NCBI RefSeq assembly: GCF_000380005.1
Contig: NZ_KB904188.1
Span: 744,001 to 808,000, forward strand
Direction of reading: 5' to 3'
Source: Streptococcus didelphis DSM 15616
GTDB lineage: Bacteria; Bacillota; Bacilli; Lactobacillales; Streptococcaceae
DNA length: 64,000 bases
In this document: positions 46,002-55,645 of the stretch, piece after piece
Numbering within the stretch: the stretch's first letter is position 1
How the letters are laid out: every line of letters starts with the position of its first letter
The notes under the pieces: generated by a model
What the model was told of the DNA's origin: nothing
Databases searched by the model: none
What the model saw: the letters and a program-made list of their open reading frames with translations, nothing else
Made by a program: the position numbers and the translations under genes

Positions 46002-46625
46002 TTATTCCAGTTTAGTCAAAAGAGGAAGAATATCTAATAAACTCTCTATCTTATAATTATCCTTAACTCTATCTACTCTTAAATTGATAGAAGTAATACC
46101 AGCATTTCTTGCAGCTTCAAAATCTAATTGTCTATCACCGACATAGAAGGTTTGTTCTTTAGATAACTTATACTTGGCAATTAGGTAAAGTAAAGATTCT
46201 GGATTAGGTTTTCTTGCAAAGCCCCTAGCAGAAGTTATGACTTCTGTGAAGTAAGCATCAATACCTAATCTTTTGAGAACATCTCTTGTTGTTTTCCCTT
46301 TATGGGTAACAATAAAATGTTGAATGCCATTATTTTTTGTCTTATGAAGAACTTCTTTTGCGTATGGCATAAGTTCTATCATATCATCACGTGCTTCTTG
46401 TTGATGATTGAAAAAAGTTAATAGCTCCTCAACTGATAAGTCATAATCTCTAGCCAAATCCTTTAAAAGCTCTCCTACAGATTTTCTGATAACAAAAGTC
46501 ATTACCTTATCTTTATTAAATGCTAGCTCATATTTTTGATATAAGATTTGTAAGACTTCTTCAATAGCCTGATAGGATTCAACCAAAGTGCCATCAAAAT
46601 CCCATATTAAACTCTTATCACTCAC
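46002..46625 (-). CDS. HAD phosphatase, phosphoglycolate phosphatase-like
   Basis: A 207-aa HAD subfamily IA hydrolase. It has motif I WDFDGTLVES, motif II IVTHKGK, and the conserved lysine and acidic motif in FARKPNPESLLYLI and FYVGDRQLDFEAARNAG. A helical cap lies between about 20 and 85. The substrate is unknown. It starts at GTG (46623-46625) with AAAGGA upstream. It is separated from pepF by a strong terminator, so it has its own promoter or relies on readthrough. Confidence 0.85.
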   Translation of the reverse strand: MSDKSLIWDFDGTLVESYQAIEEVLQILYQKYELAFNKDKVMTFVIRKSVGELLKDLARDYDLSVEELLTFFNHQQEARDDMIELMPYAKEVLHKTKNNGIQHFIVTHKGKTTRDVLKRLGIDAYFTEVITSARGFARKPNPESLLYLIAKYKLSKEQTFYVGDRQLDFEAARNAGITSINLRVDRVKDNYKIESLLDILPLLTKLE

Positions 46626-46650
46626 TGTTTATCCTTTCTCTGCATCTAGC

Positions 46651-46677
46651 AAAAAAGATAGCCGAAACTATCTTTTT
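46651..46677 (-). terminator. Terminator after coiA-pepF
   Basis: AAAAAGATAG and CTATCTTTTT form a 10-bp stem with a 6-nt loop, followed by T6. Confidence 0.93.
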
Positions 46678-46678
46678 A

Positions 46679-48481
46679 TTAGAGATGAACACCCTTGTCA
46701 ACTAGCTCTTCTAGTTCAGTTAATCTTTCTTCAAAGATTGCAAAGGCTTGATCCAAATACTCATGACTTGTCATATCAACACCTGCCTTAGCAATAACCT
46801 CCAAAGGATAATCTGAATTCCCAGCTTTTAAATAAGTTAAGTAATCATTAATATCTTCTTGAGTCCCATGAACTACCTTATTTGCCAAGAAACTTGCTGC
46901 TGCAAAACCTGTTGAATATTGGTAAACATAGTAATTATAATAGAAATGTGGAATACGAGCCCACTCATACTGGATAAAGTGGTTATCTTCTTTTGCAAGT
47001 CCATAGTATTTTTCATTTAAGTCTGCATAAAGAGAATTCAAAAACTGACTTGTTAAAACCTCACCTTTTTGATCTGCCTGATGAATAGCATGTTCAAATT
47101 CAGCAAATTGTGTTTGACGGAAAACAGATCCTCTAAAGCCATCTAAATAATTATTTAAAATAGCAAAGCGTTCTTTGTCGTCTTTTACTTCTTTTAATAA
47201 GGCTTCTGTTAATATATTTTCATTTGTAGTAGAGGCAATTTCAGCAAGGAAAATACTATAATCTCCATAAACAAATGGCTGAGTTTGACGAGTAAATGTT
47301 GAATGTAAACTATGGCCTGTCTCATGTACCAAGGTATATAAATTATCAAGATTATCTTGCCAATTTAGTAGCATAAAGGCATTAGTATCATAAGACCCTC
47401 CAGAGTAAGCTCCTGAACGTTTTCCCTTATTAACATGAACATCAATCCAACGTTCTGTAAATGCTTTATGGACATATCTAGAATATTCTTCACCAAAGAC
47501 TGATAAAACTTCTTCTGCCTTTTCTATAGCCTGATCATAAGTAATAGACATATCTGCTTGAGATAGAGGTGTATAGATATCATACATTTTTAGCTCTTCT
47601 AAGCCTAAAACCTTTTGTCGTAATTTTAGGTAACGATGCAACAATGGTAGATGTTTATTAACAGATGCTAATAAACTATCATAAACAGTTTCAGGTATAA
47701 AATTAGAAGACATAGCAGCTTGACGTGCTGAATCATAATGATGTACCCGAGCCTTATAATTTTGCACTTTAACATTTGTCTGTAATGTCTTAGCATAGGT
47801 ATGCTGAAATTGCTCATAGGTGCTATACATAGCTTCATAGGCTGCTTGGCGAACTGAACGATCCGTAGATTCCATTAAGCTAATAAAATTGCCATGTGTT
47901 ATTTCAACTTCTTGGCCTTTATCATCTTTTACTATTGGAAAAACAATATCAGCATTATCCAGGATTCCAAAAGTTTCTTCTGCTGAATTGAAAATTTCTT
48001 GTGCTCCAGCTAAAAGCTCTTCTTCTGCTTGTGAGAGGACATGTTGTTTGCCTTTTAAAAGTCTGTCAAAATAATGACTATAAAGCTCAAGCTTAGGCTC
48101 TTGTGCCATGTACTCCTGATAAGTTTTTTCATCTAAGGCCATAAACTCAGGTTCATAAAAAGAAAAAATCTCACTGAATTTAGCATATAAAACAGATGCT
48201 TTCGACTGATATTCTTGATACTTTGCAACCCTTGTATCCTGGTCGTTTTTCATATGAGCATAAACATAGGCTGTTTCAATACGACGTGATAAATCCAGTT
48301 CTAACTCAGTAATCTCAAGTAAGCTAGAACTTGATTCCAACAAATGTCCAGCCAATTGTCGAGCCTTTTCAAGTTCTAAAGCTATAGCCTCTACTTCAGC
48401 TTCCCATTTTTCATCCGTGTCAAATATACTAGTTAAATCCCAAGTGTATTTTTCTTCTAATTGTTCTCTATTATCTGTCAT
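46679..48481 (-). CDS. pepF: Oligoendopeptidase F
   Basis: A 600-aa M3-family zinc metallopeptidase that cuts oligopeptides in the cytoplasm. The zinc motif is HETGHSLHS, with the third ligand Glu in the downstream [11 protein letters not shown]. It lies 9 nt after coiA, with GGAGGAA before the ATG, so competence induction through the coiA promoter could also raise pepF. The coiA-pepF pair is usual in streptococci. Confidence 0.95.
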   Translation of the reverse strand: MTDNREQLEEKYTWDLTSIFDTDEKWEAEVEAIALELEKARQLAGHLLESSSSLLEITELELDLSRRIETAYVYAHMKNDQDTRVAKYQEYQSKASVLYAKFSEIFSFYEPEFMALDEKTYQEYMAQEPKLELYSHYFDRLLKGKQHVLSQAEEELLAGAQEIFNSAEETFGILDNADIVFPIVKDDKGQEVEITHGNFISLMESTDRSVRQAAYEAMYSTYEQFQHTYAKTLQTNVKVQNYKARVHHYDSARQAAMSSNFIPETVYDSLLASVNKHLPLLHRYLKLRQKVLGLEELKMYDIYTPLSQADMSITYDQAIEKAEEVLSVFGEEYSRYVHKAFTERWIDVHVNKGKRSGAYSGGSYDTNAFMLLNWQDNLDNLYTLVHETGHSLHSTFTRQTQPFVYGDYSIFLAEIASTTNENILTEALLKEVKDDKERFAILNNYLDGFRGSVFRQTQFAEFEHAIHQADQKGEVLTSQFLNSLYADLNEKYYGLAKEDNHFIQYEWARIPHFYYNYYVYQYSTGFAAASFLANKVVHGTQEDINDYLTYLKAGNSDYPLEVIAKAGVDMTSHEYLDQAFAIFEERLTELEELVDKGVHL

Positions 48482-48490
48482 ATATTCCTC

Positions 48491-49441
48491 CTAAAATCTA
48501 TTCTCCCATATTTTAACATAAAAGAATGGCGGATAAAGTGTTTGTGATGTTTTATTACTCAATTTTTTATAATATTTCTTGAAGGAAAGATAATAGAGAT
48601 TTAGGTTAGCCTCAATTTGACAAAATCCAATTGAAGATTTTACAGGTTGAATTTGAGGAAAATAGAAATCTAAACTGTGATTTAATAAATTATCACCTTG
48701 TAAATATAGCTTTTCCTGATAAGAAAGCCACTTTTTATCCTTTCTTTGTAGGGCCTTTTTAATCTTACTTAAGAGTTTTTGATCTGTTTGACAAGTTACT
48801 TGTTTTCCCTCTAATTTTTGATAGGGTAAGGAAAAAAAGCTACTTAAATTATCATCAAGTGAAACTGCTTGACATAGATAGGTCACTTCCCCAAATAAGT
48901 TTTCATGTATCAGGTACTTTAATCTTATCTCATTTTTGGCTAAATCAAGTTCCCATAGATGAAAACCTATCTGCCAGCTAAAATTGAGAAGTTGCTTTTG
49001 TAGCTCTTTTAATTTCTTTTTCAGCCAGAGCTTTTCTCCTAAAAGCCATCTTACTTGTAAATGTTTATCTTTATAGGCCTGCGTTCTTTCCTTTAATCTT
49101 TCTATGGATAGGCTGCTACACTGGATTTCAAGCACTAAAGAGTCATTAACCAATAAATCTGCTATTTGTTGTATAGCTGGTAAAAATTTTTCTATCTCAA
49201 CTTTTTCACTTCTAACTAAACTACTATATAATTTTGCTTTTAAAGATAAATGCTCTATTGATTCATTTTCTGAGGCAAAGGAACAATTTTTTGCACTTAA
49301 ATGGGCAAAATGAGGCCTTACAATCTTGCCTTTTTTTAAACGTAATCTCGAATAACAAGCCGGACACCTAAAAATCTGAGCGGGAGGTATTTCATCCACC
49401 AGACTAATAAGGCTCTTATCCTCAGTAAGTGCTGTTAACAT
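48491..49441 (-). CDS. coiA: Competence protein CoiA
   Basis: A 316-aa late competence protein needed for recombination of incoming DNA. It starts with a cysteine cluster FRCPACYSRLRLKKGK and RPHFAH...KNCSF. A nuclease-like segment LVLEIQCSSLSIERLKERT follows, the core of the CoiA family. AAAGGAG precedes the ATG. A cin-box-like TTCGGATA lies 37 nt upstream. It is followed by pepF. Confidence 0.92.
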   Translation of the reverse strand: MLTALTEDKSLISLVDEIPPAQIFRCPACYSRLRLKKGKIVRPHFAHLSAKNCSFASENESIEHLSLKAKLYSSLVRSEKVEIEKFLPAIQQIADLLVNDSLVLEIQCSSLSIERLKERTQAYKDKHLQVRWLLGEKLWLKKKLKELQKQLLNFSWQIGFHLWELDLAKNEIRLKYLIHENLFGEVTYLCQAVSLDDNLSSFFSLPYQKLEGKQVTCQTDQKLLSKIKKALQRKDKKWLSYQEKLYLQGDNLLNHSLDFYFPQIQPVKSSIGFCQIEANLNLYYLSFKKYYKKLSNKTSQTLYPPFFYVKIWENRF

Positions 49442-49478
49442 CTGCTCTCCTTTATATAACTATACTCTCTATATAAAA

Positions 49479-49486
49479 TATCCGAA
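49479..49486 (-). promoter_or_regulatory. Candidate cin-box (ComX/SigX promoter) of coiA
   Basis: TTCGGATA on the minus strand matches TACGAATA at 6 of 8 positions and is preceded by a T-tract. The same TTTTTCGGAT occurs before comEA, the other late competence operon here. Confidence 0.55.
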
Positions 49487-49510
49487 AAAAAGCTATCTTT
49501 TGATAACTTT
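49485..49510 (-). terminator. Terminator after the MFS gene
   Basis: AAAGTTATC and GATAGCTTT form a 9-bp stem (one G-U pair) with a 4-nt loop, followed by T7. The T-run merges into the candidate coiA cin-box. Confidence 0.85.
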
Positions 49511-50664
49511 TAATTGATTTTATTCTTTTTTAAGAGCTGACTAAGAATAAGATTGAGTAAAATGAGACCACTGGTGATATAAAATGGGCTAATATATAAA
49601 TCAAAATGGAAGTATGCTGGTACTTTTGTTAGCACTAAGGGAGTTATAATGACACCAATATTGCCTGCAAAAATAGCTAATCCTGTGACAAAGTTGTTTT
49701 CTTCTTTATTATAATGTCGAGAAATATAATCAAAAACAGATGACATAGTGCCCACAAAACTAGCTCCAATCAAAATAGCTCCGATGATAAAAAGAAAGGG
49801 TGACTGAGAAAATATAAATAAGATATTCCCGATTCCCATTAATAGGGTCATTAAAAGAAGTGTCTTTTCTTTAAAATATTTGGTCAATAGGCCAAAGACA
49901 AGTCCAATTAAAATACCACTAAAAGCTAAGACTGTTAAAATGTTGCTTGCCAAAAAGCTAGAATAGTGATACTTGCTCACTAGAAGACTAGGAATCTTAA
50001 TTGTGGCACCAATATAACTGATACCTACAAAAAATGTAATAGCCATCAGGTAGAGAAGTTCCTTATCAAAAATCGCCTTACCTTTAGAAGATAAGCCTCT
50101 ACCTTTGTCCTCTGGGACATATTTACTAAACAATAGATAAACAGGAATGACTAGCAAGTAAACTAAATAAGCATAACGGACACCAATTAATGCCATAAGA
50201 CCTACTAAAAAAGTTGTCAAAGCCTTACCAATATTCAGTGTTGCATTGCGATAACCTATCATACTAGAACGGTCTAAACCATCATAATAATCACTAATTA
50301 AACTTATTGATAGCGAATTATAAAGCCCAATCCCAATTCCAAGCAAAAGGCGACATAAAATAACAAGGGTAAAATTAGTGGTGAAAAATGAAATAATACC
50401 TGATAGTAAAATCAGAATAAGTCCTAGCTGAACGGTCTTCTTTTTCCCTATTCGAGTTACCACAAGATTACTTAGTAGGATAAAAATCGTAATCATCATG
50501 GCTGGCATGGTAATAATACTTTCAACAGAAGCTAAGCCAATATTTGGATTTTCCCCATGATAAAGGGCATATAATTTGGGAATAGCTGGTGCTAATGCCA
50601 AGTGCGACATGAGAAATAAAGAAATAGATAATATTGCTATTCTCATTGACAATTTATTGTTCAT
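49510..50664 (-). CDS. Major facilitator superfamily transporter
   Basis: A 384-aa membrane protein with about twelve hydrophobic helices. It has a loop 2-3 motif RIGKKKTVQLGL and LLLGIGIGLYNSLSISLISDYY, typical of MFS drug or solute exporters. The substrate cannot be predicted. Monocistronic, with its own promoter and terminator. The ribosome site AAGGAG precedes the ATG. Confidence 0.85.
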   Translation of the reverse strand: MNNKLSMRIAILSISLFLMSHLALAPAIPKLYALYHGENPNIGLASVESIITMPAMMITIFILLSNLVVTRIGKKKTVQLGLILILLSGIISFFTTNFTLVILCRLLLGIGIGLYNSLSISLISDYYDGLDRSSMIGYRNATLNIGKALTTFLVGLMALIGVRYAYLVYLLVIPVYLLFSKYVPEDKGRGLSSKGKAIFDKELLYLMAITFFVGISYIGATIKIPSLLVSKYHYSSFLASNILTVLAFSGILIGLVFGLLTKYFKEKTLLLMTLLMGIGNILFIFSQSPFLFIIGAILIGASFVGTMSSVFDYISRHYNKEENNFVTGLAIFAGNIGVIITPLVLTKVPAYFHFDLYISPFYITSGLILLNLILSQLLKKNKIN

Positions 50665-50694
50665 AATTATCTCCTTGTAAAATCATACCTTGTA

Positions 50695-50723
50695 AGTATA
50701 TAGACACTTTTAACCTTTAGCAA
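50695..50723 (-). promoter_or_regulatory. Promoter of the MFS gene
   Basis: TTGCTA (50718-50723), a 17-nt spacer and TATACT (50695-50700), about 30 nt before the start codon. Confidence 0.65.
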
Positions 50724-50755
50724 GAAAAATGAATGCTTTTTTAAGTTTTGAATAA

Positions 50756-51484
50756 TTAGATATTCTCTGAAACCATGAAAGCCTTTAAATAAGCCTTTTC
50801 TTCTTCTGTTAATTGCCTGTAAGATCCCAGCTCTAATGAACCTAAATTAAAGTCTCCAAAAGAAATTCTTTGTAAATAAATAACTTTTAGTCCATAACTA
50901 AGGAACATTTTTTTCACCTGATGAAATTTTCCTTCAGTAATATGTAAGGTAGCTCTAGAAAGCTCAGGACTAGCTTCAATAATATTTAATTGAGCTGGTC
51001 GACATCTTGTCCCGTCTAAAAATACAATACCACTTGAAAAGAAAGCTGGCGCATCTGAAGCTAAAAAACCATTAACTTCCACATAATATGTTTTTTCAAC
51101 ATGTTGCTTAGGATGAAGCATGCTAAAGCCTAAGGGACCATTATTGGTCAACAAGAGTAGGCCCTCTGTATCACGATCTAGACGACCAACTGGGTAAAGT
51201 CCTTCTACCTTATCTTCTGGAGCAAGTAAATCAAGTACTGTTTTATGTTGGGCATCAGACCGCGCTGTTACAAAGCCACTAGGTTTGTTAAGAATATAGT
51301 AGACCTCACTAAAGAGGTTAATGTGCTTTTGATGGACCACTATCTTTTGAAGACCTGTATCAACATTCTGGGAACCATTTATAACAGGTACACCATCGAC
51401 CAAAACTTTCTTTGTTTTTAATAACTTCTTAACCTCTGAACGAGAACCTACTTTAGCTTTTTCTAATAATTTATCTAATCTCAT
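50756..51484 (-). CDS. RsuA-family 16S rRNA pseudouridine synthase
   Basis: A 242-aa enzyme with an N-terminal S4 RNA-binding domain (about 1-50) and a catalytic domain. GRLDRDTEGLLLLTNNG contains the catalytic Asp, followed by KTYYVEVNG and TEGKFHQVKKM. It probably modifies 16S rRNA (position 516 by E. coli numbering). No ribosome site is evident. A poor TAAACT box lies six bases before the ATG, so initiation may be leaderless, but the support is weak. Confidence 0.9.
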   Translation of the reverse strand: MRLDKLLEKAKVGSRSEVKKLLKTKKVLVDGVPVINGSQNVDTGLQKIVVHQKHINLFSEVYYILNKPSGFVTARSDAQHKTVLDLLAPEDKVEGLYPVGRLDRDTEGLLLLTNNGPLGFSMLHPKQHVEKTYYVEVNGFLASDAPAFFSSGIVFLDGTRCRPAQLNIIEASPELSRATLHITEGKFHQVKKMFLSYGLKVIYLQRISFGDFNLGSLELGSYRQLTEEEKAYLKAFMVSENI

Positions 51485-51513
51485 ATTACTAGTTTATCAC
51501 AATAAGTTTCTAA

Positions 51514-51551
51514 TAAAAATATCTGCCAAGTTCTGAAAAACCTAGCAGATA
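51514..51551 (-). terminator. Terminator after nagB
   Basis: TATCTGCTAGGTT and AACTTGGCAGATA form a 13-bp stem (two G-U pairs) with a 6-nt loop, followed by TTTTTATT. Confidence 0.88.
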
Positions 51552-51561
51552 ATAATCCTTT

Positions 51562-52266
51562 TTATTCTAATTCAGAAGCAGCTTCATTATCAACAATGAC
51601 AACCACATTATCATGTTTTTGCAGAATACTTGCTGGTAGGTCTTCTGTTACAGGACCAGTAATCATGCCCTTAATAGCAGCAGCTTTTTCTTTGCCAAAT
51701 GCTAACAATACAATCATCTTTGATTCCATGATAGAAGCAATACCCATCGAAATAGCCTGGTTAGGAACATCATCAATGCTGGCAAAAAATCGGCTATTAG
51801 CTTCGATAGTAGATTTTTCTAAATCCACTAAATGTGTTTTCATATCAAATGAAGTACCAGGTTCATTAAAACCAATATGACCATTTCTTCCAATACCCAG
51901 AATTTGAAAATCAATTGGATTCTCTGCAATTATCTGATTGTAAGCTGCTATTTCTTTATCTAAATCTTTTGCTAACCCATTAGGTAGGTAATTCTTCTTA
52001 AATTTTTTATGATTAAATAAATGTTCCTTCATAAAGAAGTCATAACTTTGAGGATTTTCGATAGGTAACGCTACATATTCATCTAAATTAATACTGGTGA
52101 TATCAGAAAAATCAAGCTTACTGTTTACTATTTCTTGATAAAAAGTAATCGGTGTACTACCAGTTGCTAGACCAAGGGTTTTAGCTCCTTTAGTAAGACT
52201 TTCCTTTAATAGAGTAAATGCAATTTCTCCACCTTCAACCTGATTTTGTACACGAATAACTTTCAT
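51562..52266 (-). CDS. nagB: Glucosamine-6-phosphate deaminase
   Basis: A 234-aa enzyme that converts glucosamine-6-phosphate to fructose-6-phosphate and ammonia, feeding amino sugars into glycolysis. It has LGLATGSTP (phosphate binding), INLDEYVAL (catalytic Asp) and [15 protein letters not shown] (catalytic His). AAAGGAG precedes the ATG. Two NagR-type palindromes cover its promoter. It could process hexosamine released by the GH3 enzymes after kinase and deacetylase steps encoded elsewhere. Confidence 0.95.
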   Translation of the reverse strand: MKVIRVQNQVEGGEIAFTLLKESLTKGAKTLGLATGSTPITFYQEIVNSKLDFSDITSINLDEYVALPIENPQSYDFFMKEHLFNHKKFKKNYLPNGLAKDLDKEIAAYNQIIAENPIDFQILGIGRNGHIGFNEPGTSFDMKTHLVDLEKSTIEANSRFFASIDDVPNQAISMGIASIMESKMIVLLAFGKEKAAAIKGMITGPVTEDLPASILQKHDNVVVIVDNEAASELE

Positions 52267-52280
52267 AATTCTCTCCTTTA

Positions 52281-52332
52281 TTGGTATAGACCTTTATAAT
52301 TATATTATATGGTATATACCAATTTTTGTCAA
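52281..52332 (-). promoter_or_regulatory. nagB promoter with two NagR (dre-like) operators
   Basis: TTGACA (52327-52332), a 17-nt spacer and TATAAT (52304-52309). The palindrome TGGTATATACCA (52310-52321) fills the spacer. A second copy, TTGGTATAGACCTT (52281-52294), lies downstream of the start. Both match the TGGTATAGACCA-type boxes of the GntR-family repressor NagR, whose gene is not in this window. Confidence 0.85.
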
Positions 52333-52383
52333 GTCCACTTTCTCACTAAAAATAATTCTAATGACTCAAGACTTATCAAGTGG

Positions 52384-52389
52384 TATAAT
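52384..52389 (+). promoter_or_regulatory. queA promoter (extended -10)
   Basis: TGGTATAAT, about 63 nt before the queA start. The leader between shows no PreQ1 riboswitch pattern I can recognise. Confidence 0.55.
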
Positions 52390-52452
52390 GGTTTAGATGT
52401 CATTTGAGATAGCTATGGCTACTGAAATGTTTTGAAAAGATAAGGAGTAAAG

Positions 52453-53481
52453 ATGAATACTAAGGACTTTGATTTTGACTTGCCTGAAGAACTAATTGCC
52501 CAAACCCCTCTTGAAAAAAGAGATAGTTCTAAGCTTTTAATTATCGATCATCACAAAAAGGAAATGACAGACGGCCACTTTGATGATATCATTGATTGCT
52601 TAAATCCTGGAGATGCTTTGGTCATGAATAATACAAGGGTTTTACCAGCACGCCTCTATGGAGAAAAGCTTGACACACATGGCCGAGTTGAACTCTTACT
52701 CTTAAAAAATACAGAAGCTGATCAATGGGAAGTATTGGCAAAACCTGCCAAACGGTTAAAAATTGGAAGCCAAATAAGTTTTGGAGATGGACGTTTAAAA
52801 GCTACAATAATCAAAGAACTAGAACATGGGGGACGTATCGTCGAATTTACCTATGAGGGGATTTTCTTAGAAGTTCTAGAAAGTCTGGGAGAAATGCCTC
52901 TGCCACCATACATTCATGAAAAATTAGAAGATTCAGAGCGCTACCAAACTGTCTATGCCAAGGAAAATGGTTCTGCTGCTGCACCTACAGCCGGTCTCCA
53001 TTTTACCCAAGAATTACTGGCTAAAATTCAAGCTAAGGGTGTACACTTAGTTTATCTAACACTCCATGTTGGTCTAGGTACCTTTAGACCTGTTTCAGTG
53101 GATAATCTTGATGAACATGAAATGCACTCTGAATTTTATACCCTATCTGAGGAAGCCGCCAATAAACTACAAGAGGTTAAAGAGTCAGGTGCTAGGATTA
53201 TTGCTGTCGGAACAACATCTATTCGAACACTAGAAACCATTGGTAATAAGTTTAAGGGCAACATTCAAGCTGATTCTGGTTGGACCAACATCTTCATCAA
53301 ACCTGGCTATGAGTTTAAGGTGGTTGATGCTTTTTCAACTAACTTTCACTTACCAAAATCAACCCTAGTAATGCTGGTTTCTGCATTTGCAGGTCGTGAA
53401 TTTGTTCTTGAAGCATATAAGCATGCTGTAGATGAAAAATACCGTTTCTTCAGTTTTGGCGACGCCATGTTTGTTAAATAA
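52453..53481 (+). CDS. queA: S-adenosylmethionine:tRNA ribosyltransferase-isomerase
   Basis: A 342-aa enzyme that builds epoxyqueuosine on tRNA from SAM. It starts with [20 protein letters not shown] and has [20 protein letters not shown] and TSIRTLET, all conserved in QueA. AAGGAG lies seven bases before the ATG. It is transcribed divergently from nagB and ends in a long structured terminator. Confidence 0.97.
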   Translation: MNTKDFDFDLPEELIAQTPLEKRDSSKLLIIDHHKKEMTDGHFDDIIDCLNPGDALVMNNTRVLPARLYGEKLDTHGRVELLLLKNTEADQWEVLAKPAKRLKIGSQISFGDGRLKATIIKELEHGGRIVEFTYEGIFLEVLESLGEMPLPPYIHEKLEDSERYQTVYAKENGSAAAPTAGLHFTQELLAKIQAKGVHLVYLTLHVGLGTFRPVSVDNLDEHEMHSEFYTLSEEAANKLQEVKESGARIIAVGTTSIRTLETIGNKFKGNIQADSGWTNIFIKPGYEFKVVDAFSTNFHLPKSTLVMLVSAFAGREFVLEAYKHAVDEKYRFFSFGDAMFVK

Positions 53482-53498
53482 GGTCGCAAGAATAGTAA

Positions 53499-53586
53499 AA
53501 AATAAGCATAAACTTTAGATTCCTCTTGAAGATAGTTAAGTATTGACTATCTAGAGAGTCTTATCTAAGGTCTTAAGCTTATTTTT
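53499..53586. terminator. Three-tier inverted repeat between queA and the serine hydrolase
   Basis: The outer arms AAATAAGC/GCTTATTT, middle arms CTTTAGAT/ATCTAAGG and inner arms AGATAGT/ACTATCT (with CTCT/AGAG) are nested. A T7 run follows on the plus strand and A-rich sequence lies at the other end. It probably terminates both convergent genes. At about 88 nt it is far longer than a usual terminator. Confidence 0.75.
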
Positions 53587-54648
53587 TTATCTATTATGGT
53601 TAACCCGGTGCCATTGATTGATGACATAGGTTAAGGCAACTAATTGATTATATCCGACACCACTAATCTCACTAGAACTTTCAGTGGTTCCACCCAAATT
53701 TGCTGTATAAAGAGCAATCAAGTAGGGACTTTCTTCACATACAATGGCATCTACATTTAAAGCTTCATTGACATACCCAGGTTTTTGGTAAATTTTTAAT
53801 TCTGGTAAAAAGGTCTTGTAATATTCGTTAGGAAAAGATTCCCCAATATAGTAAAGTAAATCTTTATATTTTTCTCTATGTTTCCATAAATAGTCTAACA
53901 CTTTAATATAATAATCACTTGTTGTTTTATTTCCTTCTCGTTGAATAGTCTTGATGTCAGCTCTTGACTCTCCATAACGATTTAAACTTTCAAATGCTTT
54001 ATCAAGACCCCCTAGACGCTCTGCCAAGGCATATGCAGGTGTATTTTCAGAGTAAAGAAGAGAATATTCTTGCATTTCTGGAATAGTCATAGCCCCTTGA
54101 AACTGTGCTACATAAGCCTTATGTTCCATATCATACTCATAGGTAGTCTCTCTGATATCAAAACGCTCTTTAAGAGATAGGTTTCCTTTTTCAACTTCAT
54201 CTACCACCAACATGTTTAAGGGTAACTTATAAGTACTACCTGCAGTCATAGCCTGTGTTTCATTCATAGAATAGGTTTTTCCTGATGTAAGATCCTTATA
54301 AGAAAAAGCAATTTGTCTCTCTTCAATACCATATTCCTTCAAATAAGCCTTAACAGTTTCTACTAAATTAAGGTTGGCATAATCATAATATAAACCTAGA
54401 GCACTCATTTCTTCCAAATCTTCAGCCATAAGTGCTTCTTTATCAGCTTTAGATTTTTCTTTTAATTGAGGTTTAACCTTTCTTTTTTTATTATATAATT
54501 CTGATTTTGCTACATTTCGATTTTTATTTTTATGACCTTTACTTTTTATGGTGATAAAATTTATCACTAGTAGCAAACACAAGATACTACTAACAAAAAT
54601 GAGCAATTTATACAGTTTTTCTTTCTGAGGGTCTCTTTCTCGCATCAC
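53587..54648 (-). CDS. Membrane-anchored serine hydrolase of the class A beta-lactamase fold
   Basis: A 353-aa protein. One N-terminal transmembrane helix (about 12-35) is followed by a Lys/Arg-rich linker (36-70) and an extracellular domain. It has the three active-site elements of penicillin-recognising enzymes: STYK at 138-141, SEN at 200-202 and KPG at 289-291 in place of KTG. The deacylating Glu166-type residue of true beta-lactamases is not apparent. A cell-wall or signalling role is therefore more likely than drug resistance. AGGAGAG precedes the GTG/ATG start. Confidence 0.82.
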   Translation of the reverse strand: MMRERDPQKEKLYKLLIFVSSILCLLLVINFITIKSKGHKNKNRNVAKSELYNKKRKVKPQLKEKSKADKEALMAEDLEEMSALGLYYDYANLNLVETVKAYLKEYGIEERQIAFSYKDLTSGKTYSMNETQAMTAGSTYKLPLNMLVVDEVEKGNLSLKERFDIRETTYEYDMEHKAYVAQFQGAMTIPEMQEYSLLYSENTPAYALAERLGGLDKAFESLNRYGESRADIKTIQREGNKTTSDYYIKVLDYLWKHREKYKDLLYYIGESFPNEYYKTFLPELKIYQKPGYVNEALNVDAIVCEESPYLIALYTANLGGTTESSSEISGVGYNQLVALTYVINQWHRVNHNR

Positions 54649-54810
54649 GTCATCTCTCCTATTAATTATATTTTATATTAATTTAATAAAAAATCAAGGA
54701 AATATGTCATTTTATAGACAAAAAGATTTCATTTATATTACAAAGGTTATATTTTTGATATTTTTAATCTCTTTAGAGTGTGAAAAATAGAACTCTAACA
54801 TATAAAAAGA

Positions 54811-54892
54811 GAAGACCTTATTGAAGTTTTGTTTTCTCCTCACAAGTGAGTTTGTAAACATCGTTCAATTTATCTTCTCTATTAAAGTTTAA
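54811..54892. other. Long inverted-repeat element downstream of sodA
   Basis: AGAGAAGA...TTATTGAA at one end pairs with TTCAAT...TCTTCTCT at the other. A CTCACAAGTGAG hairpin lies near the centre. On the minus strand it is followed by TTTTTATATG. It could be a second sodA terminator, an attenuator for the serine hydrolase gene or a small RNA. The sequence alone does not decide. Confidence 0.5.
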
Positions 54893-54906
54893 ATGTTATC
54901 ATTCAT

Positions 54907-54927
54907 TAAAGCCTATAAAGAGGCTTA
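54907..54927 (-). terminator. Weak terminator after sodA
   Basis: AAGCCT and AGGCTT form a 6-bp stem directly after the sodA stop, but only TTTAATG follows. Confidence 0.5.
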
Positions 54928-54929
54928 GA

Positions 54930-55538
54930 CTAAGCTTGTGCTTTTTGGTAAAGTTCTGCAACCTTATTCCAGTTAATAATTTCAAAGAAGGCTTTAATAT
55001 AGTTAGGGCGTACATTTCGATAATTTAAATAATAAGCATGTTCCCAAACATCCAATGCTAAAATTGGTTTTTTACCTTCTGAAATAGGAGTGTCTTGATT
55101 AGCAGTAGACATAATTTCTAATTTACCATTTTGACCAACTACTAGCCATGCCCAACCTGAACCAAAACGTCCAGTTGCTGCGGCAGTGAATTTTTCTTTG
55201 AAGTCTTCAAATGAACCAAAGGCTTCATCAATAGCATGTGCTACATCATCTGTAGGTTCAGTCTTTTCAGGAGACAATAATTGCCAGAAAAGAGCGTGAT
55301 TAAGGTGTCCACCACCATTATTAATTAAGGCTTGACGAATATCTGAAGGAATACTTTCAACATCTGCCAAGAGTTCTTCAAGATTTTCTCCGATTTCTGG
55401 ATGCTTTTCCAAGGCAGCGTTAGCATTTGCTACATAAGTTGCATGATGTTTATCATGGTGGAGAGTCATTGTTTCTTTATCAAATTGTGGCTCTAATGCA
55501 TCATATGCGTAGGGAAGTTCTGGTAAAATAATAGTCAT
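54930..55538 (-). CDS. sodA: Superoxide dismutase, Mn/Fe type
   Basis: A 202-aa enzyme that removes superoxide. Metal ligands are seen in [10 protein letters not shown] (first His), [11 protein letters not shown] (second His) and [14 protein letters not shown] (Asp and His). The GSGWAWLV segment is typical of the family. The ATG at 55538 ([10 protein letters not shown]) has AGAGGA upstream; the longer frame to 55583 would start inside the promoter region. The promoter is TTGAAA-17-TACTAT. Confidence 0.96.
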   Translation of the reverse strand: MTIILPELPYAYDALEPQFDKETMTLHHDKHHATYVANANAALEKHPEIGENLEELLADVESIPSDIRQALINNGGGHLNHALFWQLLSPEKTEPTDDVAHAIDEAFGSFEDFKEKFTAAATGRFGSGWAWLVVGQNGKLEIMSTANQDTPISEGKKPILALDVWEHAYYLNYRNVRPNYIKAFFEIINWNKVAELYQKAQA

Positions 55539-55571
55539 ATTTCTGTCCTCTTTTCCTATATTTCTAAGTCT

Positions 55572-55600
55572 ATAGTAACGCAAATGATTAGAGCTTTCAA
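55572..55600 (-). promoter_or_regulatory. sodA promoter
   Basis: TTGAAA (55595-55600), a 17-nt spacer and TACTAT (55572-55577). Confidence 0.72.
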
Positions 55601-55645
55601 CTATTTTGACTGTCTAAAAATAAGGCCTTGAAAGCACTGTTATCA

